Numbered from the stretch's first letter, positions 8,537-18,735 are shown. The stretch is 64,000 bases of DNA from Basilea psittacipulmonis DSM 24701 (GCF_000743945.1 NZ_CP009238.1:1178001-1242000), one strand, 5' to 3'. Notes: generated by a model from the sequence alone, not told the origin. Program-made: numbers and translations.

Positions 8537-8571
8537 ATTATAACAAGACTATTGACTTTTCGACTAGTCTT
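8537..8571 (-). promoter_or_regulatory. sodB promoter with overlapping inverted repeat
   Basis: On the minus strand a perfect TATAAT preceded by TGT (extended -10) lies at 8542-8537, about 34 bases before the ATG. No good -35 is seen. Just upstream, AAGACTA and TAGTCTT (8545-8551 and 8565-8571) form an inverted repeat across the -35 spacer, a plausible operator. The binding protein is unknown. Confidence 0.45.
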
Positions 8572-8719
8572 TAACAAGACTAAGAGATGAAGTCAGGCTT
8601 AATTCAGAATTCACCTGTTAATGCAAAAAATGTTTTTTATAGACAAACAGATAAGGATACAGACTTTCTAATCGTGCAACAATATATGGAAAATTCCAAT
8701 ACGCCAATCCCCCGCTTTG

Positions 8720-8908
8720 AACACAGCTAAAGGGTTATCTTTATACTTTGAAAAACAGCCATATCACCACTTTCAGAAAGTTTAAAGGGGCTGTGTCCAA
8801 AAAACAGCCCCACTCAACTTCCATCTAAACACAGCTAAAGGGTTATCTTTATACTTTGAAAAACAGCTATATCACCATTTCCAGAAAGTTTAAAGGGGCT
8901 GTGTCCAA
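8720..8908. repeat. Duplicated 81-bp unit overlapping the nitroreductase 3' end
   Basis: Two copies of an 81-bp unit, 8720-8800 and 8828-8908, are 108 bp apart and differ at only about three positions. Each starts with ACACAGC and ends with GCTGTGT. The second copy contains the stop codon and last codons (TQPL) of the nitroreductase gene; the first is a free copy. Between them, GGGGCTG...CAGCCCC forms a short hairpin (about 8787-8811). Confidence 0.9.
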
Positions 8909-9468
8909 GTTTCGACAAACTGGCGCCAATCAGGACGCTCTTTTTCTGGCACCCCTGACATATGCGTTCCTACCGCCAAAATACCCAAATAACGGTATTC
9001 TAAAGCATCAAAACCCATACCTTGTTGGAATTCATCGATATAAGTAGCGGCCCCTGTACTCCAAAATGCACCGTATCCCAACATATGAATCGCATTCAAC
9101 ATGTTCATGACGGCACAACCTGTTGCCAAAATAGTTTCCTCTTCTGGAATACGCTCAGAACCTAATTTTGAGCCAATGGCAATAATCAAAGGTAAATTCG
9201 ATAACCATGCTAGAGTTGCTTTTGCTTTTTGTTCAGGCATCGGATGATCGCTTTTTTGGCGTAATTCAATGCTGTATTGAGCAAACTTAGCAATACTTTC
9301 TGGATCATTAATTAATTTAAAACGCCATGGTCTAACGCTACCATGGTCAGGTGCACGCATAGCCGCTTGAAAAATCAAGTCCAATTCTGCTTCATTCGGA
9401 CCTGGTGCTACCAATAATTTACTTGATGCTCTATCTAACAAACGTTCAATATCTTGATTCATGTTCAC
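8890..9468 (-). CDS. Nitroreductase family protein (YdjA-like)
   Basis: A 192-aa FMN-dependent oxidoreductase of the short YdjA-type branch. Family marks are RRAS-like start residues replaced here by DRASSKLL, then [12 protein letters not shown] (FMN phosphate/ring contacts) and [10 protein letters not shown] near the active site. Natural substrates of this branch are unclear. The start codon lies 23 bp inside the end of pdxJ, so the two are co-transcribed. The final codons fall inside an 81-bp repeat that is also present once downstream, which may have changed the C-terminus by a few residues. Confidence 0.85.
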   Translation of the reverse strand: MNMNQDIERLLDRASSKLLVAPGPNEAELDLIFQAAMRAPDHGSVRPWRFKLINDPESIAKFAQYSIELRQKSDHPMPEQKAKATLAWLSNLPLIIAIGSKLGSERIPEEETILATGCAVMNMLNAIHMLGYGAFWSTGAATYIDEFQQGMGFDALEYRYLGILAVGTHMSGVPEKERPDWRQFVETWTQPL

Positions 9469-10177
9469 TTACCACCATCAATGTTTTCATGCGACGAACC
9501 GCTGACTCTAATCCTTCAAAAATCGCTTGTGAAATAATACTATGGCCGATATTTAATTCTGTTATACCTGATAATTTCACAATAGGCAACACGTTCTCAT
9601 AATTTAAACCATGACCCGCGTTCACCTGTAAACCACATTTTAGGCCCTCTTCGACACCGAGTTTAACTCGTTCTAATTCTTTTAACTGTTCCTCACCTTG
9701 GGCCTCTGCATACGCACCTGTGTGAATTTCAATCACTGAAGCACCTAATATCGCTGCTTGTTGTATTTGGTCTTTATCAGGATCAATAAACAAAGAAACC
9801 GTAATACCTTGATCTTGTAGTTTAAGAATCGCCTCTTTAACCACCTTAGCATGCGTAATGATGTCTAAGCCCCCTTCTGTTGTTAATTCCTGTCTTTTTT
9901 CAGGAACCAAACACACATCATGAGGGCGTACTTTGCAGGCAATATCGATCATTTCTTCTGTTATCGCACATTCCAAATTCATTTTTGTGCGTAACAAAGG
10001 ACGCATGCGGTAAACATCAGCATCTTGAATATGTCGTCTATCTTCTCTTAAATGCAAAGTAATTGAGTCTGCACCCGCATCTTCAGCGAGTAAAGCAGCT
10101 TGCACAGGATCGGGGTAAACGCCTAAACGCTGTTGTCTTAACGTAGCAACATGATCGATATTAACGCCTAATAACAT
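9446..10177 (-). CDS. pdxJ: Pyridoxine 5'-phosphate synthase
   Basis: Condenses 1-deoxyxylulose 5-phosphate with 3-amino-2-oxopropyl phosphate to form pyridoxine 5'-phosphate, the last ring-building step of vitamin B6 synthesis. The 243-aa TIM barrel shows [12 protein letters not shown] at the start, [12 protein letters not shown], the NLECA block, EIHTGAYA and the terminal LNIGHSIIS. It starts 2 bp after the stop of the RND outer-membrane channel gene in the same direction and overlaps the nitroreductase, so it may be read from the efflux promoter as well as its own. Confidence 0.97.
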   Translation of the reverse strand: MLLGVNIDHVATLRQQRLGVYPDPVQAALLAEDAGADSITLHLREDRRHIQDADVYRMRPLLRTKMNLECAITEEMIDIACKVRPHDVCLVPEKRQELTTEGGLDIITHAKVVKEAILKLQDQGITVSLFIDPDKDQIQQAAILGASVIEIHTGAYAEAQGEEQLKELERVKLGVEEGLKCGLQVNAGHGLNYENVLPIVKLSGITELNIGHSIISQAIFEGLESAVRRMKTLMVVSEHESRY

Positions 10178-10179
10178 CT

Positions 10180-11568
10180 TTAATTTTCCTTAATATCGTC
10201 ATTTGTCCAACCACCACCAATCGCTTTAAACAAATTAATACGATTGCTTAACGCGTTATATTGGGCAGTAATCAATGACTGTTGTGCTTGGAAATAGCTA
10301 ATCTGAGCGGTTTGAACATTTAAGAATGTATCGGTACCAGAACGATAACGCACATCGGCTATATCGGCATAACGTTTGGCAGCCTTAACTTGATCATTAA
10401 GCACAGCCAATTGTTTAGCATAGCTTTCTTCACCCGCCAAGGTATCAGAAACCTCTTGGAAAGCTGTTTGGATCGCTTTCTCATACGTGGCCACTGCCGC
10501 TTTCTTACTAGCCTGCATAGCTTTGACATTATTGTAAATAGTACCACCTGCAAAGATAGGCAAACTGGCTGACGGTGTGACACTCCAAGTACGATTATTC
10601 CCTTCAAACAAAGAACTCAAGGCAGGACTTGCGATACCTAAAGCAGCGGTTAAAGAAATACTTGGGAAGAAAGATGCTCTGGCAACACCAATATTCGCAT
10701 TAGCAGCTCTTAAAGCATTTTCAGCCGACATCACATCAGGTCTTCTTAACAACACCTCTGACGACAAGCCCTTAGGTAAAGTGGCCAAAGAGTCCATGCT
10801 AAACGGAGCAGCCTCAGGTAAATCAGCTGGCATTGCCTGTCCCAACAATAACTCTAAAGCGTTTTTAGCTTGTTCTTTTGATAATTCGTATGATAGTTGA
10901 CTTGCTTGTGCAGATGCTAAGGATAATTTTGCTTGATTTAACGTTTGTTCATCAGCAACCCCCGCACGATATTGACGTTCGACCAAATCATACGTAATTT
11001 GACGAGCTTTAACCATTTGGGCTGAGAATTTTTCAAGTTCAGAAACCTCTCGCCACAAGTAATAAGTGCTTGCTAACTGCCCAATAATACTGATTCGAGT
11101 TGATTTTGCTGTTTCTTCACTTGCCAAATAAGTTCGGAAAGCTGCCTCTGAGGTATTTCTTAATTTACCCCAAAGATCAATCTCAAAACTACTCAATGCC
11201 AAGCTCAATGTCGCTTGTCGATTAATGCTATTGCTGGCACGAGAACCACTATTACTGTAGGCACCTTGTCCCGAAATGCTGGGTAATTGTGAACCAAAGG
11301 CGATACCGTAACTCGCTGCCGCCTGTTCAGCATTCGCTAAAGCAACTCTCAAATCTCTGTTGTTCTTTAATGCAATCTCAATCAATGCTTTAAGCTGAGG
11401 ATCTTTATAAAAAGATTGCCAATGCAAGTCTAAAGCTTGATCTTGCTGTAACTGACCTACCTGAGATGCAACAGGCAGATCAGGACGTTTATAGGTAGGT
11501 GCCAGAGAACAAGCGGTTAACCCTGCCACCAATACCACGCCTACTAAAGGTTTCAAAATCATATTCAT
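10180..11568 (-). CDS. RND efflux system outer-membrane lipoprotein channel (OprM/NodT family)
   Basis: Forms the trimeric outer-membrane exit duct of the neighbouring RND pump. From the ATG at 11568 it is 462 aa with a lipoprotein signal peptide ending in the lipobox LTAC (Cys20), followed by the usual [12 protein letters not shown]. Two outer-membrane efflux repeats follow, each mostly coiled coil, with [20 protein letters not shown] between them. A longer frame from 11595 lies inside the pump gene; the chosen ATG is 1 bp past the pump stop and has an AAGGA in the end of the pump gene. It is the third gene of the operon. Confidence 0.93.
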   Translation of the reverse strand: MNMILKPLVGVVLVAGLTACSLAPTYKRPDLPVASQVGQLQQDQALDLHWQSFYKDPQLKALIEIALKNNRDLRVALANAEQAAASYGIAFGSQLPSISGQGAYSNSGSRASNSINRQATLSLALSSFEIDLWGKLRNTSEAAFRTYLASEETAKSTRISIIGQLASTYYLWREVSELEKFSAQMVKARQITYDLVERQYRAGVADEQTLNQAKLSLASAQASQLSYELSKEQAKNALELLLGQAMPADLPEAAPFSMDSLATLPKGLSSEVLLRRPDVMSAENALRAANANIGVARASFFPSISLTAALGIASPALSSLFEGNNRTWSVTPSASLPIFAGGTIYNNVKAMQASKKAAVATYEKAIQTAFQEVSDTLAGEESYAKQLAVLNDQVKAAKRYADIADVRYRSGTDTFLNVQTAQISYFQAQQSLITAQYNALSNRINLFKAIGGGWTNDDIKEN

Positions 11569-11569
11569 A

Positions 11570-14500
11570 TTAGTGCATTCCTTCTTGACTGCCATGAGTA
11601 TCTTCTAAATGTAAGTTTTCTTGTGAACGTAATAATTTAGACTGTTTAACTCTAAATAGTTTCATGACCACCACAAAAAAGGTCGGAACAAAGATCACGG
11701 AGAAAGGTGTCGCCGCTAACATACCGCCAATTACGCTAATACCGACTGCATTTTGACCAGCTGAACCCGCACCTGAAGCATAAACAAGTGGCACCACACC
11801 TAAAATAAAGGCAAACGAGGTCATTAAAATAGGACGGAAACGTAATTTAGCCGCTTCGATTGCCGATTCAACCAAGCCTTTACCACTTGCATACGCATCT
11901 TTAGCAAATTCTACAATCAAAATAGCATTCTTAGCAGACAAACCAATAATCGTAATCATCCCTACGTTAAAGTAAATGTCATTCTGTTTACCTGTCAACC
12001 AAGTTAACACAACCGTACCTAACATACCTAAAGGTACGATAAGCAAAGCTGAAACGGGAATAGCCCAACTTTCATACAGTGCTGCCAATACCAAGAATAC
12101 CACAATCATCGCCATAGCAAGCATCATACCTGCTTGGCTACCTGCTTGAACTTCTTGGAAAGTTGCACCTGTCCACTCTAAACCAACACCAGAGGGTAAT
12201 TGTGCCACCAATCTTTCTAATTCGGCACGAGCATCACCACTAGAATAGCCGTCTTTAGCAGACACGTTCATGGTCATTGCAGGGAAACTGTTAAAACGTT
12301 TCATCAACGTTTCGGCACTTTGGTGAGAAATTTTAATCATGCTACCAATTTCGACCAAATCGCCACTGCTGTTTTTAACTTTTAATGTCTTGATATTGTC
12401 TTCCGTCAAACGGAATGATTGATCCGCCTGAACCCAGATATTTTGGATATGTCCTTTGTTAGAGAATGTTCCCACATAAGAACCCCCCATCGCATAAGAC
12501 AATGCAGTACTAATATCGCTAATGCTCACCCCTTGTTGAGTGGCTTTCACCCTATCAATATCAATATAGTACATAGGACCTGTTCCCAAGCCTGTAATAC
12601 GCATACCTGTCAATACAGGACTTTGTTGGGCTAATGCAAGCAACTGATTAGATGCCGCACGTAATTTTTCCATTCCCATCGAAGAACGATCTTGAAGGAC
12701 AAAATCCACCCCACTAGAGGTACCCAAAGACATAATCGCAGGCGGTACAGTCGCAAAAATAATCGCTTCTGGAATACCAAAATAAAGTTTTCCAGTAATT
12801 TCAGCCGCAATTTCTTTGGCACTACGTGAACGATCTTTATGATCTTTCAAGTTAATGAACGCCAAACCAGCATTTAAGCCTGAACCATTAAAACTGAAAC
12901 CACGCACAGTAACATAATGATTGACTTCTGGAATGGTTTTTAACATCTGTTCAACTTTCTGAATAACCTCATCAGTACGCGTTGCACTGGCATTTGAGTT
13001 TAGCTGAATATTTGTCATAATCAAGCCTTGGTCTTCATCAGGGATAAAGCCCGTTGGCAAAGACATATATTTCCAACCCATAAACGCCGATAAAATCAAC
13101 CAGATAATCATCATGCGTCCACCGCGAGTCACCCAACGCTCCGTTCTCGTACTATAAGCTGTCGTCAAACGTGTAAAGTTACGATTAAACCAACCAAAAA
13201 ATCCTTTTTTCTCACCATGATCGGTAATCGGTTTTAACACCGTTGCACATAAGGCAGGCGTAAAGGTTAGTGCTAGGAAAGCAGAAAAAATAATGGATAC
13301 GATAATCGTAATGGCAAACTGTTGATAAATAACACCAGCAGAACCAGAAAAGAATAATAATGGCACAAACACCGTGCAAAGTGCCAATGTAATACCAATA
13401 ATCGCACCAGAGATTTGTGGCATCGCTTTAACCGTTGCATCAAAAGGACTCAGATGCTCAGTAGCCATAATACGTTCCACGTTCTCAACAACAACGATCG
13501 CATCATCCACCAAGATACCAATTGCCAGTACCATGGCGAACATGGTTAACACGTTAACCGAATAACCTAGCGAATATAAAACCGCAACAGTCCCTAATAA
13601 CGCAACAGGCACCACAATCGCTGGAATAATCGTATATCGGATATTTTGCAAAAATACAAACATCACGATAAACACCAACACCATCGCCTCAAACAAAGTA
13701 TGCATAACTTGTTCTAAGGATTGTTCAATATTGGGAGCCGTGTTATAAGGAATCACATAGTCCATACCATCTGGGAAGTACTGTGCTAACTGTTTCATCG
13801 TTTCTTGCACACGCCCTTCTGTTGCCAAAGCATTAGCATTGGGCGCTAATGAGACCGCAAACGCCACGCCAGGCTGTCCGTCAGTTTTGGAACTAAAGTT
13901 ATAGCTGTTTTGACCAATTTCGACTTTGGCCACATCTTTTAAATAAACGGTCGCACCATCACTACCTGATTTTAAAATCACATTTTCAAATGCTTTCACA
14001 TCATCAAGTGTGCCGCTACCTTTAATCATCGCGACAATTGTTTGATCTTTAGGTGTAGGAGGAGCGGCTAAAATACCGCCAGAAATCTGTGCATTTTGTG
14101 CTGAAATCGCAGACGCTACCTCTGCAACCGTTAAATTATATTTACTTAACTTATTCGGATCGACCCAAACACGCATCGCCAAGGCTGAACCAAACAGCTG
14201 TACAGAACCAACCCCCTCAAGACGAGAGACTGAGTTTTTAATATTACGAGTGAAATAATCACCTAAATCCTGCACAGACATTGAACCATTTGCAGAACGT
14301 AGGGTCACCACCATTAAGAAACCACTATTACTACGTTTAAATTGAAGTCCTTGAGCACGAACTTCTGAAGGCAAAGTTGATTCAACGTTTGAAACTTTGT
14401 TTTGTACCTCAACCTGTGCTAACTGAGGATCAGTACCTGGTTTAAAGGTAACATCAATTTGTCCTGTACCCGTTGAAGTCGCTGTAGAAGAATAGTACAA

Positions 14501-14728
14501 CAGGCCATCTGCCCCGTTTAATTCTTCTTCAATCACACTATTAACTTTTTCAGCAACGTCTTGTGCACTCGCACCGGGGTAAGTTGTACTGATTGAGATC
14601 GTAGGCGGTGCCACATCAGGGTACTGAGCAACAGGAATTTCATTCACTGCCAAAGCACCTGCCATCGTAATCAAAATAGCGATTACCCAAGAGAATACGG
14701 GTCGTCTAATAAAAAATTGTGAAAGCAT
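11570..14728 (-). CDS. RND multidrug efflux pump, inner-membrane permease (HAE1 family, AcrB/MexB-like)
   Basis: A 1052-aa proton-driven drug/proton antiporter with the full RND layout: TM1 at residues 10-28, a large periplasmic loop, TM2-6, a second periplasmic loop from ~560 and TM8-12. The start LSQFFIRRPVFSWVIAI, the proton-relay Asp pair in GILVDDAIVVVENVER near 407, and GFIPDEDQG after TM7 are typical of AcrB/MexB. It probably exports amphipathic drugs, dyes or detergents; actual substrates cannot be read from sequence. It starts 10 bp after the membrane fusion gene. No TetR/MarR regulator lies next to it. Confidence 0.96.
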   Translation of the reverse strand: MLSQFFIRRPVFSWVIAILITMAGALAVNEIPVAQYPDVAPPTISISTTYPGASAQDVAEKVNSVIEEELNGADGLLYYSSTATSTGTGQIDVTFKPGTDPQLAQVEVQNKVSNVESTLPSEVRAQGLQFKRSNSGFLMVVTLRSANGSMSVQDLGDYFTRNIKNSVSRLEGVGSVQLFGSALAMRVWVDPNKLSKYNLTVAEVASAISAQNAQISGGILAAPPTPKDQTIVAMIKGSGTLDDVKAFENVILKSGSDGATVYLKDVAKVEIGQNSYNFSSKTDGQPGVAFAVSLAPNANALATEGRVQETMKQLAQYFPDGMDYVIPYNTAPNIEQSLEQVMHTLFEAMVLVFIVMFVFLQNIRYTIIPAIVVPVALLGTVAVLYSLGYSVNVLTMFAMVLAIGILVDDAIVVVENVERIMATEHLSPFDATVKAMPQISGAIIGITLALCTVFVPLLFFSGSAGVIYQQFAITIIVSIIFSAFLALTFTPALCATVLKPITDHGEKKGFFGWFNRNFTRLTTAYSTRTERWVTRGGRMMIIWLILSAFMGWKYMSLPTGFIPDEDQGLIMTNIQLNSNASATRTDEVIQKVEQMLKTIPEVNHYVTVRGFSFNGSGLNAGLAFINLKDHKDRSRSAKEIAAEITGKLYFGIPEAIIFATVPPAIMSLGTSSGVDFVLQDRSSMGMEKLRAASNQLLALAQQSPVLTGMRITGLGTGPMYYIDIDRVKATQQGVSISDISTALSYAMGGSYVGTFSNKGHIQNIWVQADQSFRLTEDNIKTLKVKNSSGDLVEIGSMIKISHQSAETLMKRFNSFPAMTMNVSAKDGYSSGDARAELERLVAQLPSGVGLEWTGATFQEVQAGSQAGMMLAMAMIVVFLVLAALYESWAIPVSALLIVPLGMLGTVVLTWLTGKQNDIYFNVGMITIIGLSAKNAILIVEFAKDAYASGKGLVESAIEAAKLRFRPILMTSFAFILGVVPLVYASGAGSAGQNAVGISVIGGMLAATPFSVIFVPTFFVVVMKLFRVKQSKLLRSQENLHLEDTHGSQEGMH

Positions 14729-14738
14729 GAATCACCTA

Positions 14739-15905
14739 TTACTGTTGTTCACCAGATGTTTGTGCATCGCCTGACTGAGGTTTAGCATTCAAAGGAATAG
14801 GCGTAACCGTCGCTCCAGGTGCTGTTTTGTCAAACCCATCCACCATGACCATATCTCCTGCTTTGATACCAGAAGTAATAATCGCCTGACCATCTTGTTG
14901 TTGACTAACCGTAACATCCACGATGCTTACTTTCTTATCTTGAGCGTTCACTAAATACAATTTTGCATGATGTTCATCTGTTGAACCCTGCAAAGCACGT
15001 ACGGGCACCAATAACGCATTTTCTGCGATACCATGGTTCAAACGTACCGTCACAAACATACCTGGCAACAATGCTTTATCGCTATTATCAAACAAAGCAC
15101 GTTTATTCACTTGACCTGTTGACGTATCGATATTGCTTCCAGTGAAAATAAGTTTACCTTTAGATTGGGCATCATTTAGAATGGTAACTTCAGGCAAGCC
15201 ATCTTCAGGTAGCTTTAATGTCTTAGAAAGTTGATTCCAGTACACTGTCAAATCAGCATCTTCGGTAAAATCAGCATATACCTTAGACGCGTTTTGAACC
15301 GTTGTCAGCAAAGTGCTCGAACTTGAACTCACTAACGTTCCCACCACCACTTCTGCCATATCCGTTACACCATCAATCGGTGATTGCACTTCGGTATATT
15401 CCAAATTTATACGTGCCTGTTCTAAACTTGCTTTAGCCGATTCTAATGAGGCCAATGCCGAAGCTTGATTCGCCTTTGCTGTGTCAAAATCTTGCTTACT
15501 CACGGCATTTAATTTAACAAGTTTTGTGTAACGTTTTAATACCAAATCCGCATTATCAAAAGTCGCTTGAGCTTGAGCAACGGCAGCTTTAGCGGCATCA
15601 AATTGTGCCTGATATACAGCAGGGTCAATCGTAAATAGACTTTGACCAGCCGTCACCTGACTACCTTGTTCATAATTAACTGATTTAATCGTACCTGTCA
15701 CTCTGGCACGTACTTCAGCACTTTCTATCGCTTTAATGCGAGCAGGATAATCTGTGTACAAACTAACAGATTTAGGTTGAACAATAACGACATTCACAGG
15801 CATCGCTGGCATTTGTTGTTTCGCAGTATTATCTGAACATCCAGCCAAAGCCAATGCCGAACAAAAAGTGGTCAATAGTAAACGCTTATGAATATATGAT
15901 CTCAT
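14739..15905 (-). CDS. RND efflux membrane fusion protein (AcrA/MexA-like lipoprotein)
   Basis: The periplasmic adaptor that links the inner-membrane pump to the outer-membrane channel. It is 388 aa with a signal peptide and lipobox LAGC (Cys23). Then come an HlyD/lipoyl half (VRARVTGTIKSVNYEQG), an Ala-rich helical hairpin near 100-160, the second lipoyl half (YTEVQSPIDGVTD) and the beta-barrel and membrane-proximal domains with LLPGMFVTVRL. It is the first gene of the three-gene efflux operon, with a good sigma-70-type promoter about 45 bases upstream. Confidence 0.95.
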   Translation of the reverse strand: MRSYIHKRLLLTTFCSALALAGCSDNTAKQQMPAMPVNVVIVQPKSVSLYTDYPARIKAIESAEVRARVTGTIKSVNYEQGSQVTAGQSLFTIDPAVYQAQFDAAKAAVAQAQATFDNADLVLKRYTKLVKLNAVSKQDFDTAKANQASALASLESAKASLEQARINLEYTEVQSPIDGVTDMAEVVVGTLVSSSSSTLLTTVQNASKVYADFTEDADLTVYWNQLSKTLKLPEDGLPEVTILNDAQSKGKLIFTGSNIDTSTGQVNKRALFDNSDKALLPGMFVTVRLNHGIAENALLVPVRALQGSTDEHHAKLYLVNAQDKKVSIVDVTVSQQQDGQAIITSGIKAGDMVMVDGFDKTAPGATVTPIPLNAKPQSGDAQTSGEQQ

Positions 15906-15946
15906 ATAAATCTCTTGATAAATCTGGGAAAAAAAAGTAAATAACT

Positions 15947-15975
15947 ATTATCACACAAAATACTTGACTGTGCAA
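15947..15975 (-). promoter_or_regulatory. Promoter of the RND efflux operon
   Basis: On the minus strand TTGCAC (15975-15970) and GATAAT (15952-15947) are separated by exactly 17 bp, with TGT before the -10. It lies about 45 bases upstream of the membrane fusion gene ATG. No clear operator palindrome is seen. Confidence 0.5.
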
Positions 15976-16006
15976 CAATTTCATCGGATGATATTAAAAA
16001 TGATAC

Positions 16007-16801
16007 CTAGCCTAGTAGCAACGCATCATCGGAAACTTCTTCACCACGAACCTTTTCAAACATTTTCAACAAATCTGTCACACTCATCCCCTCACGTTCT
16101 GGACCAGATATATCCAAAACGATTTGACCTTGGTGCAACATAATCGTACGATCACCGTACTCCAATGCTTGTTTCATGCTGTGGGTAACCATCATGGTCG
16201 TTAATTTTTGTTCATTCACTAATTGAGAAGTCAGTTCTAGAACAAAATGAGCCGTTCGCGGATCTAACGCTGCGGTATGCTCATCTAACAATAAAATCTT
16301 ACTAGGTCTTAAAGATGCCATTAAAAGGCTAACCGCCTGTCTTTGTCCGCCAGATAATAAACCAATACTATCGGTTAATCGGTTTTCTAGCCCCAATCCT
16401 AATACAGACAATTTCTCGATAATTTCTTTTCTTAACTTGGTATTTAATGCTCGACCAAAGTTATGCGATAAACCGCGACGATAAGCCAAAGCCATATTTT
16501 CTTCAATGGTCAAATCTTCACAGGTACCATGTAATGGGTTTTGAAATACGCGAGACACCATACTGGCACGTTCCCAAACTGGCATTTTAGTTACATTCGT
16601 GCTACCAAAATATATCTCACCGCTGTCAACTTTTTGTTCGCCAGAAATTGCATTTAAAAAGGTTGATTTTCCAGCACCATTTGAACCAATGACCGTTACA
16701 AACTGTCCTTGAGGAATTTCCAGTGACACCCCTCTTAACGCTTGGGTTTCTATCGGCGTGCCTGCATTAAATGTAATTTTCAAGTCTTTTGCTTTTAACA
16801 T
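16007..16801 (-). CDS. ABC transporter ATP-binding protein (TrpZ-like)
   Basis: A 264-aa nucleotide-binding subunit. Walker A is GSNGAGKS near residue 39, the signature is LLSGGQRQA, Walker B is KILLLDEHTAALD and the switch His is in MVTHSMKQA. The unusual DEHTAALDPR (instead of DEPTSALD) is typical of ATPases paired with ABC_sub_bind-type binding proteins. Its start overlaps the permease stop by one base (TAATG). With the two upstream genes it forms an importer of the TrpXYZ type, described in some bacteria for aromatic amino acids; substrate here is inferred only. Confidence 0.92.
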   Translation of the reverse strand: MLKAKDLKITFNAGTPIETQALRGVSLEIPQGQFVTVIGSNGAGKSTFLNAISGEQKVDSGEIYFGSTNVTKMPVWERASMVSRVFQNPLHGTCEDLTIEENMALAYRRGLSHNFGRALNTKLRKEIIEKLSVLGLGLENRLTDSIGLLSGGQRQAVSLLMASLRPSKILLLDEHTAALDPRTAHFVLELTSQLVNEQKLTTMMVTHSMKQALEYGDRTIMLHQGQIVLDISGPEREGMSVTDLLKMFEKVRGEEVSDDALLLG

Positions 16802-17691
16802 TATCTAGCCTTTTTAAAATAGCTTTTTAATTTTGGGAAAACCAAAGCAATCGCCACTAATACCGCCGTTAATAAATTCAAATCCTGTGCCTGTAATCCA
16901 ATCCAGTCCGTGTTCATGGCCAATGCCACAAAGAAACGATAAATCATGGAACCGACGATAACAGCCAATATGGCATAGAACATTTTTCGGGACGTAATGA
17001 TATTTTGGCCAAGGATCACGGAAGCCAAACCAATCACAATGGTACCAATCCCCATTGAAATATCGGAACCACCTGCTGATTGAACAAATAAGGCACCACC
17101 TAAACCTACTAAAGCATTAGATAGCCCCATTCCCCAAATAATCATTTTACCCGTTGCAATTCCTTGTGCTTTTGCCATACGAATATTGGCACCCGTAGCA
17201 CGCATAGCCTGTCCAGAACGAGTCGAAAAATACCAATCTAATAATAACTTGACTAACAGTACCACCAATAGCAACAACAAAGGTCGCCAAATATAATCAT
17301 ATTCCTCAAAATACTCAGGCTGTAATAATGAAAAAACGGTATCACTATTTAATAATGGGACATTTGAGCTACCCATAATACGAAGATTAACGGAATACAG
17401 GCCAGTCATCACTAAAATACCTGCTAACAAATTCATAATATGGAATTTGACATTTAGCACACCCGTCAACACGCCCGTTAAGCCACTTATTAAAAATCCC
17501 AATAAGGTAGCCGTAAAGGGATCCCCACCTTTTGCAATATAGATGGCGGCCACCGCACCACCTGTTGCAAAGCTTCCATCCACTGTTAAATCAGGAAAGT
17601 TTAAAATTTTAAATGAAATAAATACACCCAAAGCAACTAGACCATATATCAGCCCTAGTTCTAAGGCTCCCATGAATGAAAATAATGACAT
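16801..17691 (-). CDS. ABC transporter permease (TrpY-like)
   Basis: A membrane protein with about eight to nine hydrophobic segments of the branched-chain amino acid/sugar permease family. GLIYGLVALGVFISFKILNF at the start and GQAMRATGANIRMAKAQGI, the ATPase-contact loop, are diagnostic. The ATG at 17691 (MSLFSFMGALELG) is chosen. The longer frame would start with TTG at 17721 inside an intercistronic hairpin and has no ribosome site. It lies between the binding protein and ATPase genes and overlaps the latter by one base. Confidence 0.88.
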   Translation of the reverse strand: MSLFSFMGALELGLIYGLVALGVFISFKILNFPDLTVDGSFATGGAVAAIYIAKGGDPFTATLLGFLISGLTGVLTGVLNVKFHIMNLLAGILVMTGLYSVNLRIMGSSNVPLLNSDTVFSLLQPEYFEEYDYIWRPLLLLLVVLLVKLLLDWYFSTRSGQAMRATGANIRMAKAQGIATGKMIIWGMGLSNALVGLGGALFVQSAGGSDISMGIGTIVIGLASVILGQNIITSRKMFYAILAVIVGSMIYRFFVALAMNTDWIGLQAQDLNLLTAVLVAIALVFPKLKSYFKKAR

Positions 17692-17709
17692 CGCTCTAAA
17701 TAAATGTGA

Positions 17710-17731
17710 AAGTAGCCCCAAAGGGCTACTT
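17710..17731 (-). terminator. Hairpin between binding-protein and permease genes
   Basis: A 9-bp perfect stem, AAGTAGCCC (17710-17718) with GGGCTACTT (17723-17731), and a 4-base loop. It is followed on the minus strand by a weak T-rich stretch. It likely causes partial termination or protects the upstream mRNA, giving more binding protein than permease. Confidence 0.5.
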
Positions 17732-17766
17732 AATTTTAAAAATCACTTATTATACACTGATATAAC

Positions 17767-18735
17767 TTATTGCAACACTTTTGAAGCTCTATCAATGAGA
17801 GATTGTGGCAAGGTGATACCTTGTTCTTGTGCTGCTTTAAGATTTATGTGTAATTCAGGGTGTTTATCCGTTTCAATTGGGATATTCGCTGGTTTCTCAC
17901 CTTGTAGGATACGATATACCATCTCACCAGCCTGTAATCCGATATGGTAATAATTCACCCCCAAGCTTGCCACCGCACCACGTTCAACAGACGGTGTATC
18001 GGAAGCAACCAAAGGAATTTTAGCCTCATTAGCGACTTTGGCCATAGATTCATAAGCAGCCACCACATTATTATCTGTTGTGGTATAGAACATATCGATT
18101 TTACCGATCAAAGAACGTGCTGCAGACTGTACATCAACCGTTCTCGGTGCGGCTGCCGTTACCAGTTTAATATTATGTTTAGGCAATACTTCTTCTAAGG
18201 TTTTGATAGCCGCCACTGAGTTAGCTTCTCCGGGATTATAGACCACACCTAAGGTTTGGATGCTAGGTAAAATTTCCTTAATTAAGGCAATCTGTTGTTC
18301 GATCTCTAATTTATCAGACACCCCTGTAATATTCTTACCTGGTGTTTCCCAATCTTTAACCAATCCCGCTGCAACAGGGTTAGATACCGCCGCAAATACA
18401 ATAGGAATATTTTTAGTTGATGAGGCTGCAGCCTGAGCCATCGGAGTAGCAATGGCCACGATCACATCTGGTTTACCGCCCACAAACTGACGAGCGATTT
18501 GTACGGCAATAGACGTATTACCTTGGGCATTTTGATATTCCCATTTTAAATTTTTACCTTCTACATAACCATGTTCTGCCAGCTTATCTTTCACACCATC
18601 TCTAGCCGCATCCAATGCTGGATGTTGAACAATCGCAGCGACTTTAACATTTGCTTCTTTGGCTTGTGCAACTGGGTGAATCAAGCTTAAAGAAAGCAAT
18701 CCCGTCAATAATAAAAGTGAACGTTTTAATAACAT
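17767..18735 (-). CDS. ABC transporter substrate-binding protein, ABC_sub_bind (TrpX-like) family
   Basis: A periplasmic binding protein of 322 aa. A Sec signal peptide (LLKRSLLLLTGLLSLSL, cleaved after a Ala-Gln-Ala) precedes a two-lobed domain with VAAIVQHPALDAARDGVKD, the second-lobe start GVVYNPGEANS and YTTTDNNVV, all typical of the ABC_sub_bind family that includes tryptophan/tyrosine-binding TrpX. The ATG at 18735 has a GGGAA ribosome site and places the signal peptide at the N-terminus; the longer frame from 18771 adds 12 residues without a ribosome site. Substrate probably an aromatic amino acid, by family only. Confidence 0.9.
   Translation of the reverse strand: MLLKRSLLLLTGLLSLSLIHPVAQAKEANVKVAAIVQHPALDAARDGVKDKLAEHGYVEGKNLKWEYQNAQGNTSIAVQIARQFVGGKPDVIVAIATPMAQAAASSTKNIPIVFAAVSNPVAAGLVKDWETPGKNITGVSDKLEIEQQIALIKEILPSIQTLGVVYNPGEANSVAAIKTLEEVLPKHNIKLVTAAAPRTVDVQSAARSLIGKIDMFYTTTDNNVVAAYESMAKVANEAKIPLVASDTPSVERGAVASLGVNYYHIGLQAGEMVYRILQGEKPANIPIETDKHPELHINLKAAQEQGITLPQSLIDRASKVLQ

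Noticed and set aside
17692..17721. An earlier TTG start for the TrpY-like permease
   Set aside because: It falls inside the intercistronic hairpin and adds residues not typical of the family.
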